Positions 33,464-41,681 of a stretch of DNA of 64,000 nt are shown one piece after another (position 1 is the first letter of the stretch; every line of letters begins with the position of its first letter). The notes below the pieces were generated by a model. It searched no databases, had not been told where the DNA came from, and worked only from the letters and a program-made list of their open reading frames with translations. This DNA is from Piscinibacter sp943370595. GTDB taxonomy: Bacteria; Pseudomonadota; Gammaproteobacteria; Burkholderiales; Burkholderiaceae_C. A program made the position numbers and the translations under genes. Where the stretch lies: the NCBI GenBank assembly GCA_943370595.1, contig CALRRO020000003.1, positions 186,001-250,000 on the forward strand. The letters run 5' to 3'.

Positions 33464-34300
33464 ATGTGCCAGCTTTTCGCCCTGAACAGCAACACGCCGA
33501 GCGCGGCGACCTTCTCCTTCACCGGCCTGTCGGCGCGTGGCGGGGTGACCGGTGACCATGTCGACGGCTTCGGCCTGGCCTTCCACGACGGCCGCTCATG
33601 CCGGGTGTTCATCGACGAGCAGCGCGCCAGCGATGCCGCGCTGGCCGACTTCCTGCGCCGCCACCCGATCCGCGCACGCACCGTGCTGGCGCATGTGCGC
33701 AAGGCCACGCAAGGCCCGGTGCGGCTGGAAAACTGCCACCCCTTCGTGCGCGAGTGGCAGGGCCGGCACTGGTCGTTCTGCCACAACGGCGACCTGAAGG
33801 ACTTCGCACCGCGCCTGAACGGCAGCCACCTGCCGGTGGGCGACACCGACAGCGAACGCGCCTTCTGCTTCCTGCTGCAGGAGCTGCGCCGCCACTTCCG
33901 CCGCCGCGCGCTGCCGCACTGGAAGCACGTGGCGCCGCTGCTGGCCGAGCTGGCCGGCGGCGTGGCGAGGCACGGCGTCTTCAACTTCCTGTTGTCCGAT
34001 GGCGACGTCCTGTATGCCCATGGCAGCACCAAGCTGCATGCGCTGCAGCGCATGCACCCCTTTGCCCAGGCGCATCTGGTCGACCACGACCTGGTGATGG
34101 ACCTGTCGCAGACCAACAGCCCGGGTGACCGCATGGTGCTGATCGCCACCGAGCCGCTGACCCGCAACGAGCCCTGGCATCCCTTCGCCGCTGGCGAGCT
34201 GCGCGTCTACGAGGCCGGCGAGGAGGTCTGGCGCCACACGCCACTGCGCCGTGCCGAGCCGACGCCGCTGTTCGCGCCTGGCCGCCTGGCGGCCGCCTGA
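33464..34300 (+). CDS. Class II glutamine amidotransferase (YafJ-like)
   Basis: A 278-residue protein starting MCQLFALN, where Cys2 becomes the N-terminal nucleophile after Met removal. Glutamine-binding features follow: HVDGFGLAFHDG, LAHVRKATQGPV, NCHPFVREWQGRHWSFCHNGDL and GDTDSERAFCFLL. The family hydrolyses glutamine to deliver ammonia, but the acceptor is unknown. Length and order match E. coli YafJ. It is a single gene between the divergent TauD-family gene and the convergent persulfide dioxygenase. Confidence 0.9.
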   Translation: MCQLFALNSNTPSAATFSFTGLSARGGVTGDHVDGFGLAFHDGRSCRVFIDEQRASDAALADFLRRHPIRARTVLAHVRKATQGPVRLENCHPFVREWQGRHWSFCHNGDLKDFAPRLNGSHLPVGDTDSERAFCFLLQELRRHFRRRALPHWKHVAPLLAELAGGVARHGVFNFLLSDGDVLYAHGSTKLHALQRMHPFAQAHLVDHDLVMDLSQTNSPGDRMVLIATEPLTRNEPWHPFAAGELRVYEAGEEVWRHTPLRRAEPTPLFAPGRLAAA

Positions 34301-34324
34301 ACGACACCGTAGTGTGAACAGGCC

Positions 34325-35398
34325 CTAGGCGTCGTCGGGCGCCACCGGCAAGCCTTCGCTCTTCCAGCGCAACATGCCGCCGGCGAGGTTGGCCACCTGG
34401 GCGAAGCCGGCCTTGGCGAGCATCACGCTGGCCTGCGCCGAGCGCACGCCCGAGCGGCACACCGCCACCACCGGCCGGTCACGGTCCAGTTCCCCCATGC
34501 GCGCGGACAGCGTCGACAGCGGCAGCAGCCGCGCCTGCGGCAGGCGGCCGAGCGGGTCGACGAACTCGGCGGCCTCGCGCACGTCGATGACCTGCACGGC
34601 CGCGGCATGCTCGAGCAGCGCCATCGGCTCGATCTCCCAGACACCGCTGAAGCGCAGCGTCAGCGGCGCCCAGCCGGGCGCCTCGGGCGGCGGCGCGCCA
34701 TCCTCGGGCCGGCCGCAGCGCAGGTTGGCCGGCACGGCGATGTCCATCAGCTTCGGGTGCGGCAGGCCGAGGTGGTTCATGTAGCCGGCGAAGTCGACCT
34801 CGTTCACGTCGCCGCCCAGGCGCGGGTTGAAGCGGCGCTCCTCGGCCACGCTGGTGACGGTGACGCCGCGGTAGTCGTGCCCCGGGTAGAGCAGGCAGTC
34901 GTCGGGCAACGTCAGGATCTGGCGGTGCACCGACTCGAACAGCCGCTGCGGGCTGCCCTGCTGGAAGTCGGTGCGGCCGCAGCCGCGGATCAGCAGGCTG
35001 TCGCCGGTGAGGGCCATGCGCTGGTCGTCCAGCACGTAAGTCAGGCAGCCGCTGGTGTGGCCGGGCGTCGCGCGCACCGCCAGGTGGCGCTGGCCGAACT
35101 CGACGCGGTCGCCATGGCGAAGCGGGCGGTCCACCGCGTCCGCGCCGGCGGCTTCGGCCAGCGCGATCCGGCTGCCGCAGCGCTGCTGCAAGCGCCACGC
35201 ACCGGTGACGTGGTCGGCGTGCACATGGGTGTCGAGCGTGGTGGTCAGCCGCAGGCCGAGTTCCTGCACCAGGGCCAGATCGCGGGGCACCTGCTCGTAG
35301 ACCGGGTCGATCAGCAACGCTTCGCCGCTTGCGCTGTCGCCCAGCAGGTAGCTGTAGGTGGACGACACCGGGTCGAACAGCTGGCGGAAGATCAGCAT
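34325..35398 (-). CDS. Persulfide dioxygenase-rhodanese fusion
   Basis: A 357-residue protein. The N-terminal metallo-beta-lactamase domain (about 1-235) has THVHADH, TPGHTSGCLTYVL, TGDSLLIRGCGRTDFQQG and YPGHDYRG, the ETHE1 pattern of iron-dependent persulfide dioxygenases. The C-terminal rhodanese domain (about 255-350) has the catalytic Cys in VVAVCRSGVRSA. It oxidises glutathione persulfide to sulfite, and the rhodanese half can form thiosulfate. This lowers toxic sulfide. The start MLIFRQLFDPVSSTYSYLLG is typical. Confidence 0.93.
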   Translation of the reverse strand: MLIFRQLFDPVSSTYSYLLGDSASGEALLIDPVYEQVPRDLALVQELGLRLTTTLDTHVHADHVTGAWRLQQRCGSRIALAEAAGADAVDRPLRHGDRVEFGQRHLAVRATPGHTSGCLTYVLDDQRMALTGDSLLIRGCGRTDFQQGSPQRLFESVHRQILTLPDDCLLYPGHDYRGVTVTSVAEERRFNPRLGGDVNEVDFAGYMNHLGLPHPKLMDIAVPANLRCGRPEDGAPPPEAPGWAPLTLRFSGVWEIEPMALLEHAAAVQVIDVREAAEFVDPLGRLPQARLLPLSTLSARMGELDRDRPVVAVCRSGVRSAQASVMLAKAGFAQVANLAGGMLRWKSEGLPVAPDDA

Positions 35399-35586
35399 CG
35401 TGCAGGCTCCTGGCACTTCACCCCAGTGTAGGCATTCCCGCAGCTGCCACGCGGCGCTGCGGTCACCCCGCGCGCTCATGCGCCGTGCGCATTTGCTGAC
35501 TCGCTTTCATTCGTTCCCTCGCCGGGGTGGGCTGCCTAGAGTCACTTCCGCGTCAACCCGAACGCGACTCACGAAAGCAGTGCGCC

Positions 35587-35805
35587 ATGAGCATCTCCGC
35601 CATCAATGTCCGCAACCAGTTCCGCGGCAAGGTGAAGGAAATCGTCGAGGGTCCGGTGGTCTCCGAGATCGACGTCGAAACGCCCTCGGGCCTGGTCGTC
35701 ACGTCGGTGATCACCACACGCTCGGTGAAGGACCTCAAGCTCGTGGTCGGCAAGGAGGTCATCGCGCTGGTCAAGTCCACCGAGGTGTCGATTGCCGCGC
35801 TCTGA
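35587..35805 (+). CDS. Molbindin, single Mop-domain protein
   Basis: A 72-residue protein consisting of one Mop domain: SAINVRNQFRGKVKEIVEGPVVSEIDVE, then VVTSVITTRSVKDLKLVVGKEVIALVKSTEVSIAAL. Molbindins form hexamers that store molybdate in the cytoplasm, which would buffer supply for nitrogenase and other Mo enzymes. It is 20 kb from modABC and I see no ModE palindrome in front of it. The next gene begins inside its last codons. Confidence 0.9.
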   Translation: MSISAINVRNQFRGKVKEIVEGPVVSEIDVETPSGLVVTSVITTRSVKDLKLVVGKEVIALVKSTEVSIAAL

Positions 35806-36382
35806 ACTGCCGCGCCTGCTGGTGGTGCCCGGGCTGAACGACAGCGGGCCGGGCCACTGGCAGACCTGGCTGCAGGCCCAGCACCGCGACGCGCTGCGTG
35901 TGAAGCAGCGCGACTGGGCGACGCCCGACCTCGACCGCTGGTCCGAGCGCATCGCCGGCAGCGTGGCCGGCGGCGGCGAGCGCGGCTTCATCGCGGTGGC
36001 CCACAGCTTCGGCTGCCTGGCACTCGCGCATCACCTCGCGTCGCACCCCGATACGCCGATCGTCTCGGCGCTGCTGGTCGCGCCGGCCGAGCCGGACCGC
36101 TTCGGCATCGGTGGCCGCTTGCCGCTGCAGCGCCTGCCGCGCCACACCGTGGTGGTCGCCAGCGACACCGACCCGTGGATGAAGCCCGCCAGCGCGCGCC
36201 GCTGGGCGGTGCGCTGGGGCAGCCACGTCGTGAACCTGGGTGATGCGGGGCACATCAACGTCGAGTCCGGCCACGGCCCGCTGCCGCTGGCCGCGCGCTG
36301 GGTGCAGGCGGCGTTGCAGCGCGCCGCGCGCGAACGCCGGCCCGAACGTGCCGACGCGGCCGAGTGGTCGTTCGCCTGGTAG
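35792..36382 (+). CDS. RBBP9/YdeN-type alpha/beta hydrolase
   Basis: A 196-residue serine hydrolase. The start PRLLVVPGLNDSGPGHWQTWL, nucleophile VAHSFGCLALAHHL, acid VVASDTDPWMKPASA and terminal His in GDAGHINVESGHGPL fit the family. The physiological substrate is unknown. The likely start is a TTG at 35792 overlapping the end of the molbindin gene in another frame; no ATG or GTG gives the full conserved N-terminus. Confidence 0.85.
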   Translation: MPRSELPRLLVVPGLNDSGPGHWQTWLQAQHRDALRVKQRDWATPDLDRWSERIAGSVAGGGERGFIAVAHSFGCLALAHHLASHPDTPIVSALLVAPAEPDRFGIGGRLPLQRLPRHTVVVASDTDPWMKPASARRWAVRWGSHVVNLGDAGHINVESGHGPLPLAARWVQAALQRAARERRPERADAAEWSFAW

Positions 36383-36560
36383 TGCCGCGCCTCGGCGGGC
36401 GGCTCGCCGCCGCTACACTGTGTCGGTCCGCAGGCGGCGAGCCACCGAGCCCGCCTGCCCACCACCCCGTCGTGTCCCGCGCGATCGCCGCGCCGCATGC
36501 CGCCCGCCACTCGGCCACCCTACCGCACTGCGGCGTGGCCGGTTCTCCGCAAGGCGCTGC

Positions 36561-37229
36561 ATGCCCGGCTACCAGACCCGGCAGGAGTGGGTCGACATCG
36601 TCGGCGCCGCCCCGCTGCACATCCGCTGCCTGCTCGATCGCCAGCAGTTCGCCGACCCGCACGGCCATGCCGCCGAGGTCGGCATCTCCAGCGCCGCCTG
36701 GCCGCTGTTCGGCTGCCTGTGGCCGGCGTCGCTGCACCTGGCGGCGCTGATGGCCCTCCGGCCGCTGCCCGCCGGCGAGCGCATCCTCGAGGTCGGCTGC
36801 GGCCTGGCGCTGGCCAGCCTGGTGGCGCACCGCCGTGGCGCCGACGTCACCGCCTCCGACTGCCACCCGCTCGTTGCCGACTTCCTGCAGCGCAACCTGC
36901 TGCTCAACGGCCTGCCGCCGCTGCCCTACCGGCACGGCGACTGGGCGGCGGCGCCTGGCGGCCCGCCGGTGCAGGGCGAGGCGCTGGTGGCCGGGCGCTT
37001 CGGCCTGATCCTCGGCAGCGACGTGCTCTACGAGCGCGACGACGCCGGCCACCTGAGCGCCTTCGTCGAGCGGCATGCGCTGCCGCATGCCGAGGTGCTG
37101 ATCGTCGACCCGAACCGCGGCAACCGCGCCGCGTTCCACCGCCGCATGGCCACGGCCGGCTTCGTGCTGTCGGAGTCGCTGCTCGGCGACGGCGCCACGC
37201 GCGTGCGCTTGCTGAGCTACGCGCGCTGA
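36561..37229 (+). CDS. Class I SAM-dependent methyltransferase (METTL21/Nnt1-like)
   Basis: A 222-residue methyltransferase. The SAM-binding motif is ILEVGCGLALASLVAHRRGADVTASDCHP, and LILGSDVLYERD follows as motif IV. AAWPLFGCLWPASLHLAALM before motif I is typical of protein-lysine methyltransferases of the METTL21/FAM86 group. The target cannot be predicted. The 178 bases before it contain a GC-rich inverted repeat near 36393-36410 and a TACACT that could be a -10 box. Confidence 0.85.
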   Translation: MPGYQTRQEWVDIVGAAPLHIRCLLDRQQFADPHGHAAEVGISSAAWPLFGCLWPASLHLAALMALRPLPAGERILEVGCGLALASLVAHRRGADVTASDCHPLVADFLQRNLLLNGLPPLPYRHGDWAAAPGGPPVQGEALVAGRFGLILGSDVLYERDDAGHLSAFVERHALPHAEVLIVDPNRGNRAAFHRRMATAGFVLSESLLGDGATRVRLLSYAR

Positions 37230-37244
37230 GCCGATCGGCCGGCG

Positions 37245-38048
37245 CTAGGGCGCCAGCGGCAGGCTAATGTCGTGAAGGGCGCAGAAGCGCAGCGTGACTT
37301 CGCGCAGCGGCGCATCGAGCCTTTGCCACACCGCCTTCGCGATGGACCGTGGCACGCCGCCGAAATGCGCCTCGGCGATCGCACCGGCGATGCAGGCCAG
37401 CGTGTCGGAGTCGCCGCCGATCGAGATCGCGTTGCGCAGCGCGTCCTCGAAGTCACTGGCCTCGAGAAAGGCGCGGATCGCGTGCGGCACGGTCCCGGCG
37501 CAGGACAGGTCGAAGGCGTAGCCGGGGCGAACCGCATCCAGCGGCACCGAGAGGTCGTAGCCGAAGCGTGTTTCCACGACAGCGCGGATCTCGCCTTTCG
37601 TCGCGCCCGTGCGCGCCAGGAACACAGCCGCCGCCGTGGCCTGCGCGCCCGCCACCGCCTCCGGGTGGTCGTGCGTCAGCACGGTCAGGCGCCGCGCTTC
37701 GGCCAGTACCGCCTCGAGCGAATCGGCGGCCCAGCCCACGGGGGCGATGCGCATGGCCGCACCGTTGCTCGAACTGCGCGGCGCGGCGGCGCCGTCGCCG
37801 GCCTCGATCCAGGCGCGGAAGGTCGGGCCGAAGCCGGCGTCGGGGTAACGCGCGTGGAAGCTTCGCATCGTGCGGCCGGCGTCCTCGCCGCTGATCAGGC
37901 TGTGCGCCAGCGCCACCGTCAGCACCGTGTCGTCGGTGAAGCGGCTGGCCTCATCGAACAGCGGGAAGGTCTTGGACTTGACGTTGTTCCGCTCGAACAC
38001 GGAACCGATCACGTCGCCGGCGATTGCACCGAACATGATGGCGATCAT
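37245..38048 (-). CDS. ADP-ribosylglycohydrolase family protein
   Basis: A 267-residue protein with FGAIAGDVIGSVFE at the start, the magnesium site FTDDTVLTVALAHSL and the second metal motif ISIGGDSDTLACIAGAIAEA. The family removes ADP-ribose from proteins or small molecules. DraG, which reactivates nitrogenase reductase, belongs here, but no draT is adjacent and the overall sequence looks like the general bacterial group. An ATG four codons downstream (38036) is an alternative start. Confidence 0.88.
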   Translation of the reverse strand: MIAIMFGAIAGDVIGSVFERNNVKSKTFPLFDEASRFTDDTVLTVALAHSLISGEDAGRTMRSFHARYPDAGFGPTFRAWIEAGDGAAAPRSSSNGAAMRIAPVGWAADSLEAVLAEARRLTVLTHDHPEAVAGAQATAAAVFLARTGATKGEIRAVVETRFGYDLSVPLDAVRPGYAFDLSCAGTVPHAIRAFLEASDFEDALRNAISIGGDSDTLACIAGAIAEAHFGGVPRSIAKAVWQRLDAPLREVTLRFCALHDISLPLAP

Positions 38049-38163
38049 AGGTCGGCGTGTGCCGCGACATCCGCATGCCGGTGTCGATCCGCGCCACGCC
38101 CGTTCGTCGACGAGCCGTGCGGCCGAAGTCGGTCGTGTACCGTTGACCCCGGAGGCTCCCGCG

Positions 38164-38823
38164 ATGGCCCTGCAGTTCTACTACCACCCGTTCTCGTCGT
38201 ACTGCCAGAAGGCGCTGGTCGCGCTGTACGAAAACGACATTCCGTTCGAGCGCCATGAACTGGCCGGGCCGGACAGCGAAGCGATGCAGACGCTGACCCG
38301 GCTGTGGCCGATGAAGCGCTTCCCGGTGCTGGTCGACGGCGGGCGCACCGTCCTCGAGGCCAGTTGCATCGTCGAGTACCTCGGCCTGACGCGGCCCGGG
38401 CCGGTGCGGCTGATCCCGGCGGATCCGCTCGAAGCGCTGGAGGTGCGCATGATGGACCGCTTCTTCGACAACTACGTGTCCACGCCCCAGCAGAAGATCG
38501 TCTTCGACGCGCTGCGCCCCGAGGCCGCGCGCGATGCCCATGGGGTGGCGCAGGCGCGCGAGATGCTCGACACCGCCTATGCCTGGCTCGACGGCGTGAT
38601 GGCCTCGCGCGAATGGGCGGCGGGAGATCGGTTCAGCCTGGCCGACTGCGGCGCCGCGCCGTTCCTGTTCTACGCCGACTGGACGCACCGCATCGGCCCG
38701 CAGCACACCCACGTGCTGGCCTACCGCCGCCGGCTGCTCGCGCGGCCGTCGTTCGCGCGGGCGGTCGACGAGGCCCGGCCGTTCCGCGCCTACTTCCCGC
38801 TCGGCGCGCCCGACCGCGACTGA
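38164..38823 (+). CDS. Glutathione S-transferase family protein
   Basis: A 219-residue GST. The thioredoxin-like domain (1-80) has FYYHPFSSYCQKALVALYENDIPFE, RFPVLVDGGRTVLEASCIVEYL with the cis-Pro and the glutathione gamma-glutamyl site. The all-helical C-terminal domain has GDRFSLADCGAAPFLFYADW. The catalytic residue is probably Ser or Cys in FSSYC. It conjugates or reduces electrophiles using glutathione; the substrate is unknown. It is a single gene before zwf. Confidence 0.88.
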   Translation: MALQFYYHPFSSYCQKALVALYENDIPFERHELAGPDSEAMQTLTRLWPMKRFPVLVDGGRTVLEASCIVEYLGLTRPGPVRLIPADPLEALEVRMMDRFFDNYVSTPQQKIVFDALRPEAARDAHGVAQAREMLDTAYAWLDGVMASREWAAGDRFSLADCGAAPFLFYADWTHRIGPQHTHVLAYRRRLLARPSFARAVDEARPFRAYFPLGAPDRD

Positions 38824-38899
38824 GCCCCTGCCGCGCGGGCGTTTCGGTCCGTTCCTTGCTACTGTCCGTGTGCGGCGCTGCGTCGCGAGGAGAACGTCG

Positions 38900-40363
38900 G
38901 TGGCAAAGATCCCGCCCGGAGTCGGGCCGCGCTTTCCGCAGGTGGTGGTGCTGTTCGGTGCCACCGGCGACCTGGCCCGCCGCAAGCTGCTGCCCGGGCT
39001 CTACCACCTGGCCAGCGCCGGGTTCATCCCCGGCTACCGCATCGTCGGCGTGTCGCTCGACGATCTGAATGCCGACGGCTTCCGCGACCTGGCACGGGCG
39101 GCAATGGCCGAGTTCTCCAGCCGCAAGCTGGTCGAGGCCGACTGGCAGGCCTTCGCGGCGAAGCTCGACTACGTGCCGCTGGGCGCCGGCGCGGCTGCGC
39201 TGAACGCGGCGGTCGAGCGCGCCGAGCACGACCTCGGCGTCGAGTGCCGCCGCCTGCACTACCTGAGCGTGCCGCCGAGCGCCGCGCTGCCGGCGGTGCG
39301 CCTGCTCGGCGAGGCGCAGCTGGTCGAGCGTTCGCGCATCGTGATGGAGAAGCCCTTCGGCACCGACCTGGCCAGCGCGGTGTCGCTGAACGCGAAGCTG
39401 CACGAGGTGTTCGCCGAGGAGCAGATCTTCCGCATCGACCACTTCCTCGGCAAGGAGCCGGCGCAGAACATCCTCGCCTTCCGCTTCGCCAACGGCCTGT
39501 TCGAGCCGATCTGGAACCGCAACTTCATCGACCACGTGCAGATCGACGTGCCCGAGACGCTGGGCCTGGGCAAGCGCTCGGCCTTCTACGAGCAGACCGG
39601 TGCCTACCGCGACATGGTGGTCACGCACCTGTTCCAGATCCTCGCCTTCATGGCGATGGAGCCGCCAACGGCGCTGGAGCCGGCGCCGATCAGCGAGGAG
39701 AAGAACAAGGTCTTCCGCAGCATGCTGCCGATCCAGCCGGGCGACGTGGTGCGCGGCCAGTACAACGGCTACCGCGACGAGGAGGGCGTCGAACCCGAGA
39801 GCGAGACCGAGACCTTCATCGCGCTGAAGTGCTTCATCGACAACTGGCGCTGGGCCGGCGTGCCCTTCTTCCTGCGCACCGGCAAGAAGATGGCCGAAGG
39901 CCAGCGCATCATCTCGATCGCCTTCCGCGAGCCGCCCAAGAGCATGTTCCCGCCCGGCTCCGGCGTCGGCGCGCAGGGGCCGGACCACCTGACCTTCGAC
40001 CTTGCCGATGCGTCGAAGATGAGCCTGAGCTTCTACGGCAAGCGACCCGGCCCCGGCATGCGGCTGGACAAGCTGAGCCTGCAGTTCGCGATGCACGACA
40101 CCGGCCTGGCCGGCGAGGTGCTGGAGGCCTACGAGCGGCTGATCCTCGACGCGATGCGCGGCGACCGCACGCTGTTCACAACCGCCGAGGGCATCGAGCG
40201 GCTGTGGCAGGTGTCGACGCAACTGCTCGAGTCGCCGCCGCCGGTGCGCCTGTACCCGGCCGGCTCGTGGGGGCCGAAGTCCATCCACCAGCTCATTGCG
40301 CCGCACGCGTGGCGGCTGCCGTTCGAGCGTGCCTGGCGCAACCCGAACCAGCTCGGCGGCTGA
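38900..40363 (+). CDS. zwf: Glucose-6-phosphate 1-dehydrogenase
   Basis: A 487-residue enzyme of the oxidative pentose-phosphate/Entner-Doudoroff entry. The NADP motif is VVLFGATGDLARRKLLPGLY, the active site RIDHFLGKEPAQNILAFRFAN, and EKPFGTDLASA binds the coenzyme. The C-terminal FLRTGKKMAEGQRIISIAF and GSWGPKSIHQLI are conserved. The GTG at 38900 with GAGGAGAACGTCG upstream is the best start. It makes NADPH, useful for nitrogen fixation and stress defence, but no regulatory tie to nif is seen. Confidence 0.95.
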   Translation: MAKIPPGVGPRFPQVVVLFGATGDLARRKLLPGLYHLASAGFIPGYRIVGVSLDDLNADGFRDLARAAMAEFSSRKLVEADWQAFAAKLDYVPLGAGAAALNAAVERAEHDLGVECRRLHYLSVPPSAALPAVRLLGEAQLVERSRIVMEKPFGTDLASAVSLNAKLHEVFAEEQIFRIDHFLGKEPAQNILAFRFANGLFEPIWNRNFIDHVQIDVPETLGLGKRSAFYEQTGAYRDMVVTHLFQILAFMAMEPPTALEPAPISEEKNKVFRSMLPIQPGDVVRGQYNGYRDEEGVEPESETETFIALKCFIDNWRWAGVPFFLRTGKKMAEGQRIISIAFREPPKSMFPPGSGVGAQGPDHLTFDLADASKMSLSFYGKRPGPGMRLDKLSLQFAMHDTGLAGEVLEAYERLILDAMRGDRTLFTTAEGIERLWQVSTQLLESPPPVRLYPAGSWGPKSIHQLIAPHAWRLPFERAWRNPNQLGG

Positions 40364-40372
40364 GCCGCGACG

Positions 40373-40747
40373 CTAGTCCGCCTTGGGCGCTTGGCCGAGC
40401 GCGGCGAAGGCGCTGTCGTCGATGATGTCGACGAAGCCCGACGCGGCGAACGGCACCGGTGCGCTGTGGCGCTCGCGCAGTTCCTTGCGCGCGAACAGCT
40501 TGGCCTGCGCGGCCGGCGGCAGATCGGTGATGCGCAGCAGGCCGCGGTCCACCAGCGTGTCGATCAGGTCCTCGAGCACGCGCACGCTGTCGGCGTCGAG
40601 CCGCGCGTAGGCATCGGCGTGGTCCTCGCGGCCGAGGAAGCGCTGCACCTCGTCGGCCGTCTGCGGCAGGTACTCGACCGCGTCCAGCGTCGGCGAGCGG
40701 TGCAGGCTCACGATCTCGCCGAGGGCGTTGCGATGGACGTAGGGCAT
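40373..40747 (-). CDS. Conserved small protein of unknown function
   Basis: A 124-residue soluble protein starting MPYVHRNALGEIVSLH with helical, acidic middle parts (DEVQRFLGREDHADAYARLDADSV and VLEDLIDTLVDRGLLRITDLP). Similar proteins are widespread in Betaproteobacteria and are sometimes called tryptophan-synthase-beta-like without evidence. It converges with zwf. Function cannot be assigned. Confidence 0.75.
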   Translation of the reverse strand: MPYVHRNALGEIVSLHRSPTLDAVEYLPQTADEVQRFLGREDHADAYARLDADSVRVLEDLIDTLVDRGLLRITDLPPAAQAKLFARKELRERHSAPVPFAASGFVDIIDDSAFAALGQAPKAD

Positions 40748-40843
40748 GGCGTGTCTCCAGCGAGGAAGATGCTACGCGCGTGCACTGCGCTTGTGGCGCA
40801 CCCACAGGCCGCGCGCCGGCCGATTTTTCGAGGCGGCGAAGAC

Positions 40844-40894
40844 GTGATGTGCAAGTGATCCGACGGATGCAAGATATGGGTGCGGGCACATCAC
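40844..40894. promoter_or_regulatory. Inverted repeat before the dienelactone hydrolase gene
   Basis: GTGATGTGC (40844-40852) and GCACATCAC (40886-40894) are perfect inverted 9-mers separated by 33 bases in the 217-base gap ahead of the gene. This could be an operator or a long hairpin; no assigned regulator. Confidence 0.35.
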
Positions 40895-40964
40895 CTCACC
40901 GTCGACGATGACGTGCCGGTCCTGACATACTCCGCGCCGCATCCCAGCGACAAGGAGACGACGA

Positions 40965-41660
40965 ATGGCCACGCAGATCGAGTTCAAGCGCCCCGATGGA
41001 CAAGCCGTGAAAGGCTGGCTGGCCGCCGCCGAGCAGCCGCTCGGCGCGGTGGTGGTGATCCAGGAATGGTGGGGCGTGAACGACCAGATCCGCGGCGTGG
41101 CGCAGCGCTTCGCCGACGCCGGCTTCACCGCCCTGGTGCCCGACCTCTACCGCGGCAAGAGCACCGTGGAGGCCGAGGAGGCGCACCACCTGATGACCGG
41201 CCTGAACTTCGGCGACGCCGCGTCGCAGGACGTGCGCGGCGCGGTGCAGTACCTGAAGGCCACGAAGATCGGCAACGGCAAGGTCGGCGTGACCGGCTAC
41301 TGCATGGGCGGCGCGCTGACCGTGCTGGCCTCGACGATGGTGCCCGAGGCCGATGCGGCAGTGGTCTGGTACGGCCTGCCGCCGCTGGAGTACGTCGACG
41401 CCAGCAAGATCCGCATTCCGCTGCAGGCGCACTGGGCGACGCAGGACGGTGCCTTCCCGATCGCCAGCGTCGACGGTCTGGAGGCGAAGTTCGCCGAGGC
41501 CAAGGTCTGCTACGAAGGCCACCGCTACCTGGCGCACCATGCCTTCGCCAACGAGACCGCGCAGGGCCGCAACCGCATCGCGATGACCCAGTACGACGCT
41601 GCCTGGGCGCAGCTGGCCTGGGACCGCACGATGCGCTTCTTCGGCACCACGCTCGCCTGA
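40965..41660 (+). CDS. Dienelactone hydrolase family protein
   Basis: A 231-residue alpha/beta hydrolase. The nucleophile is Cys in GVTGYCMGGALTVL, the acid is Asp in HWATQDGAFP and the His is in YLAHHAFANE, the Cys-Asp-His triad of dienelactone hydrolases. VVVIQEWWGVNDQIRGVAQRFADAGF is the family start. Substrates are unknown; dienelactones from aromatic degradation are typical. An inverted repeat at 40844-40894 lies upstream. Confidence 0.9.
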   Translation: MATQIEFKRPDGQAVKGWLAAAEQPLGAVVVIQEWWGVNDQIRGVAQRFADAGFTALVPDLYRGKSTVEAEEAHHLMTGLNFGDAASQDVRGAVQYLKATKIGNGKVGVTGYCMGGALTVLASTMVPEADAAVVWYGLPPLEYVDASKIRIPLQAHWATQDGAFPIASVDGLEAKFAEAKVCYEGHRYLAHHAFANETAQGRNRIAMTQYDAAWAQLAWDRTMRFFGTTLA

Positions 41661-41681
41661 GCGTGGCACCGCCGGTCGCGC

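Noticed and set aside
37245..38048. Calling the glycohydrolase draG
   Set aside because: No draT beside it and no specific DraG feature could be confirmed by eye; kept as a family-level call.
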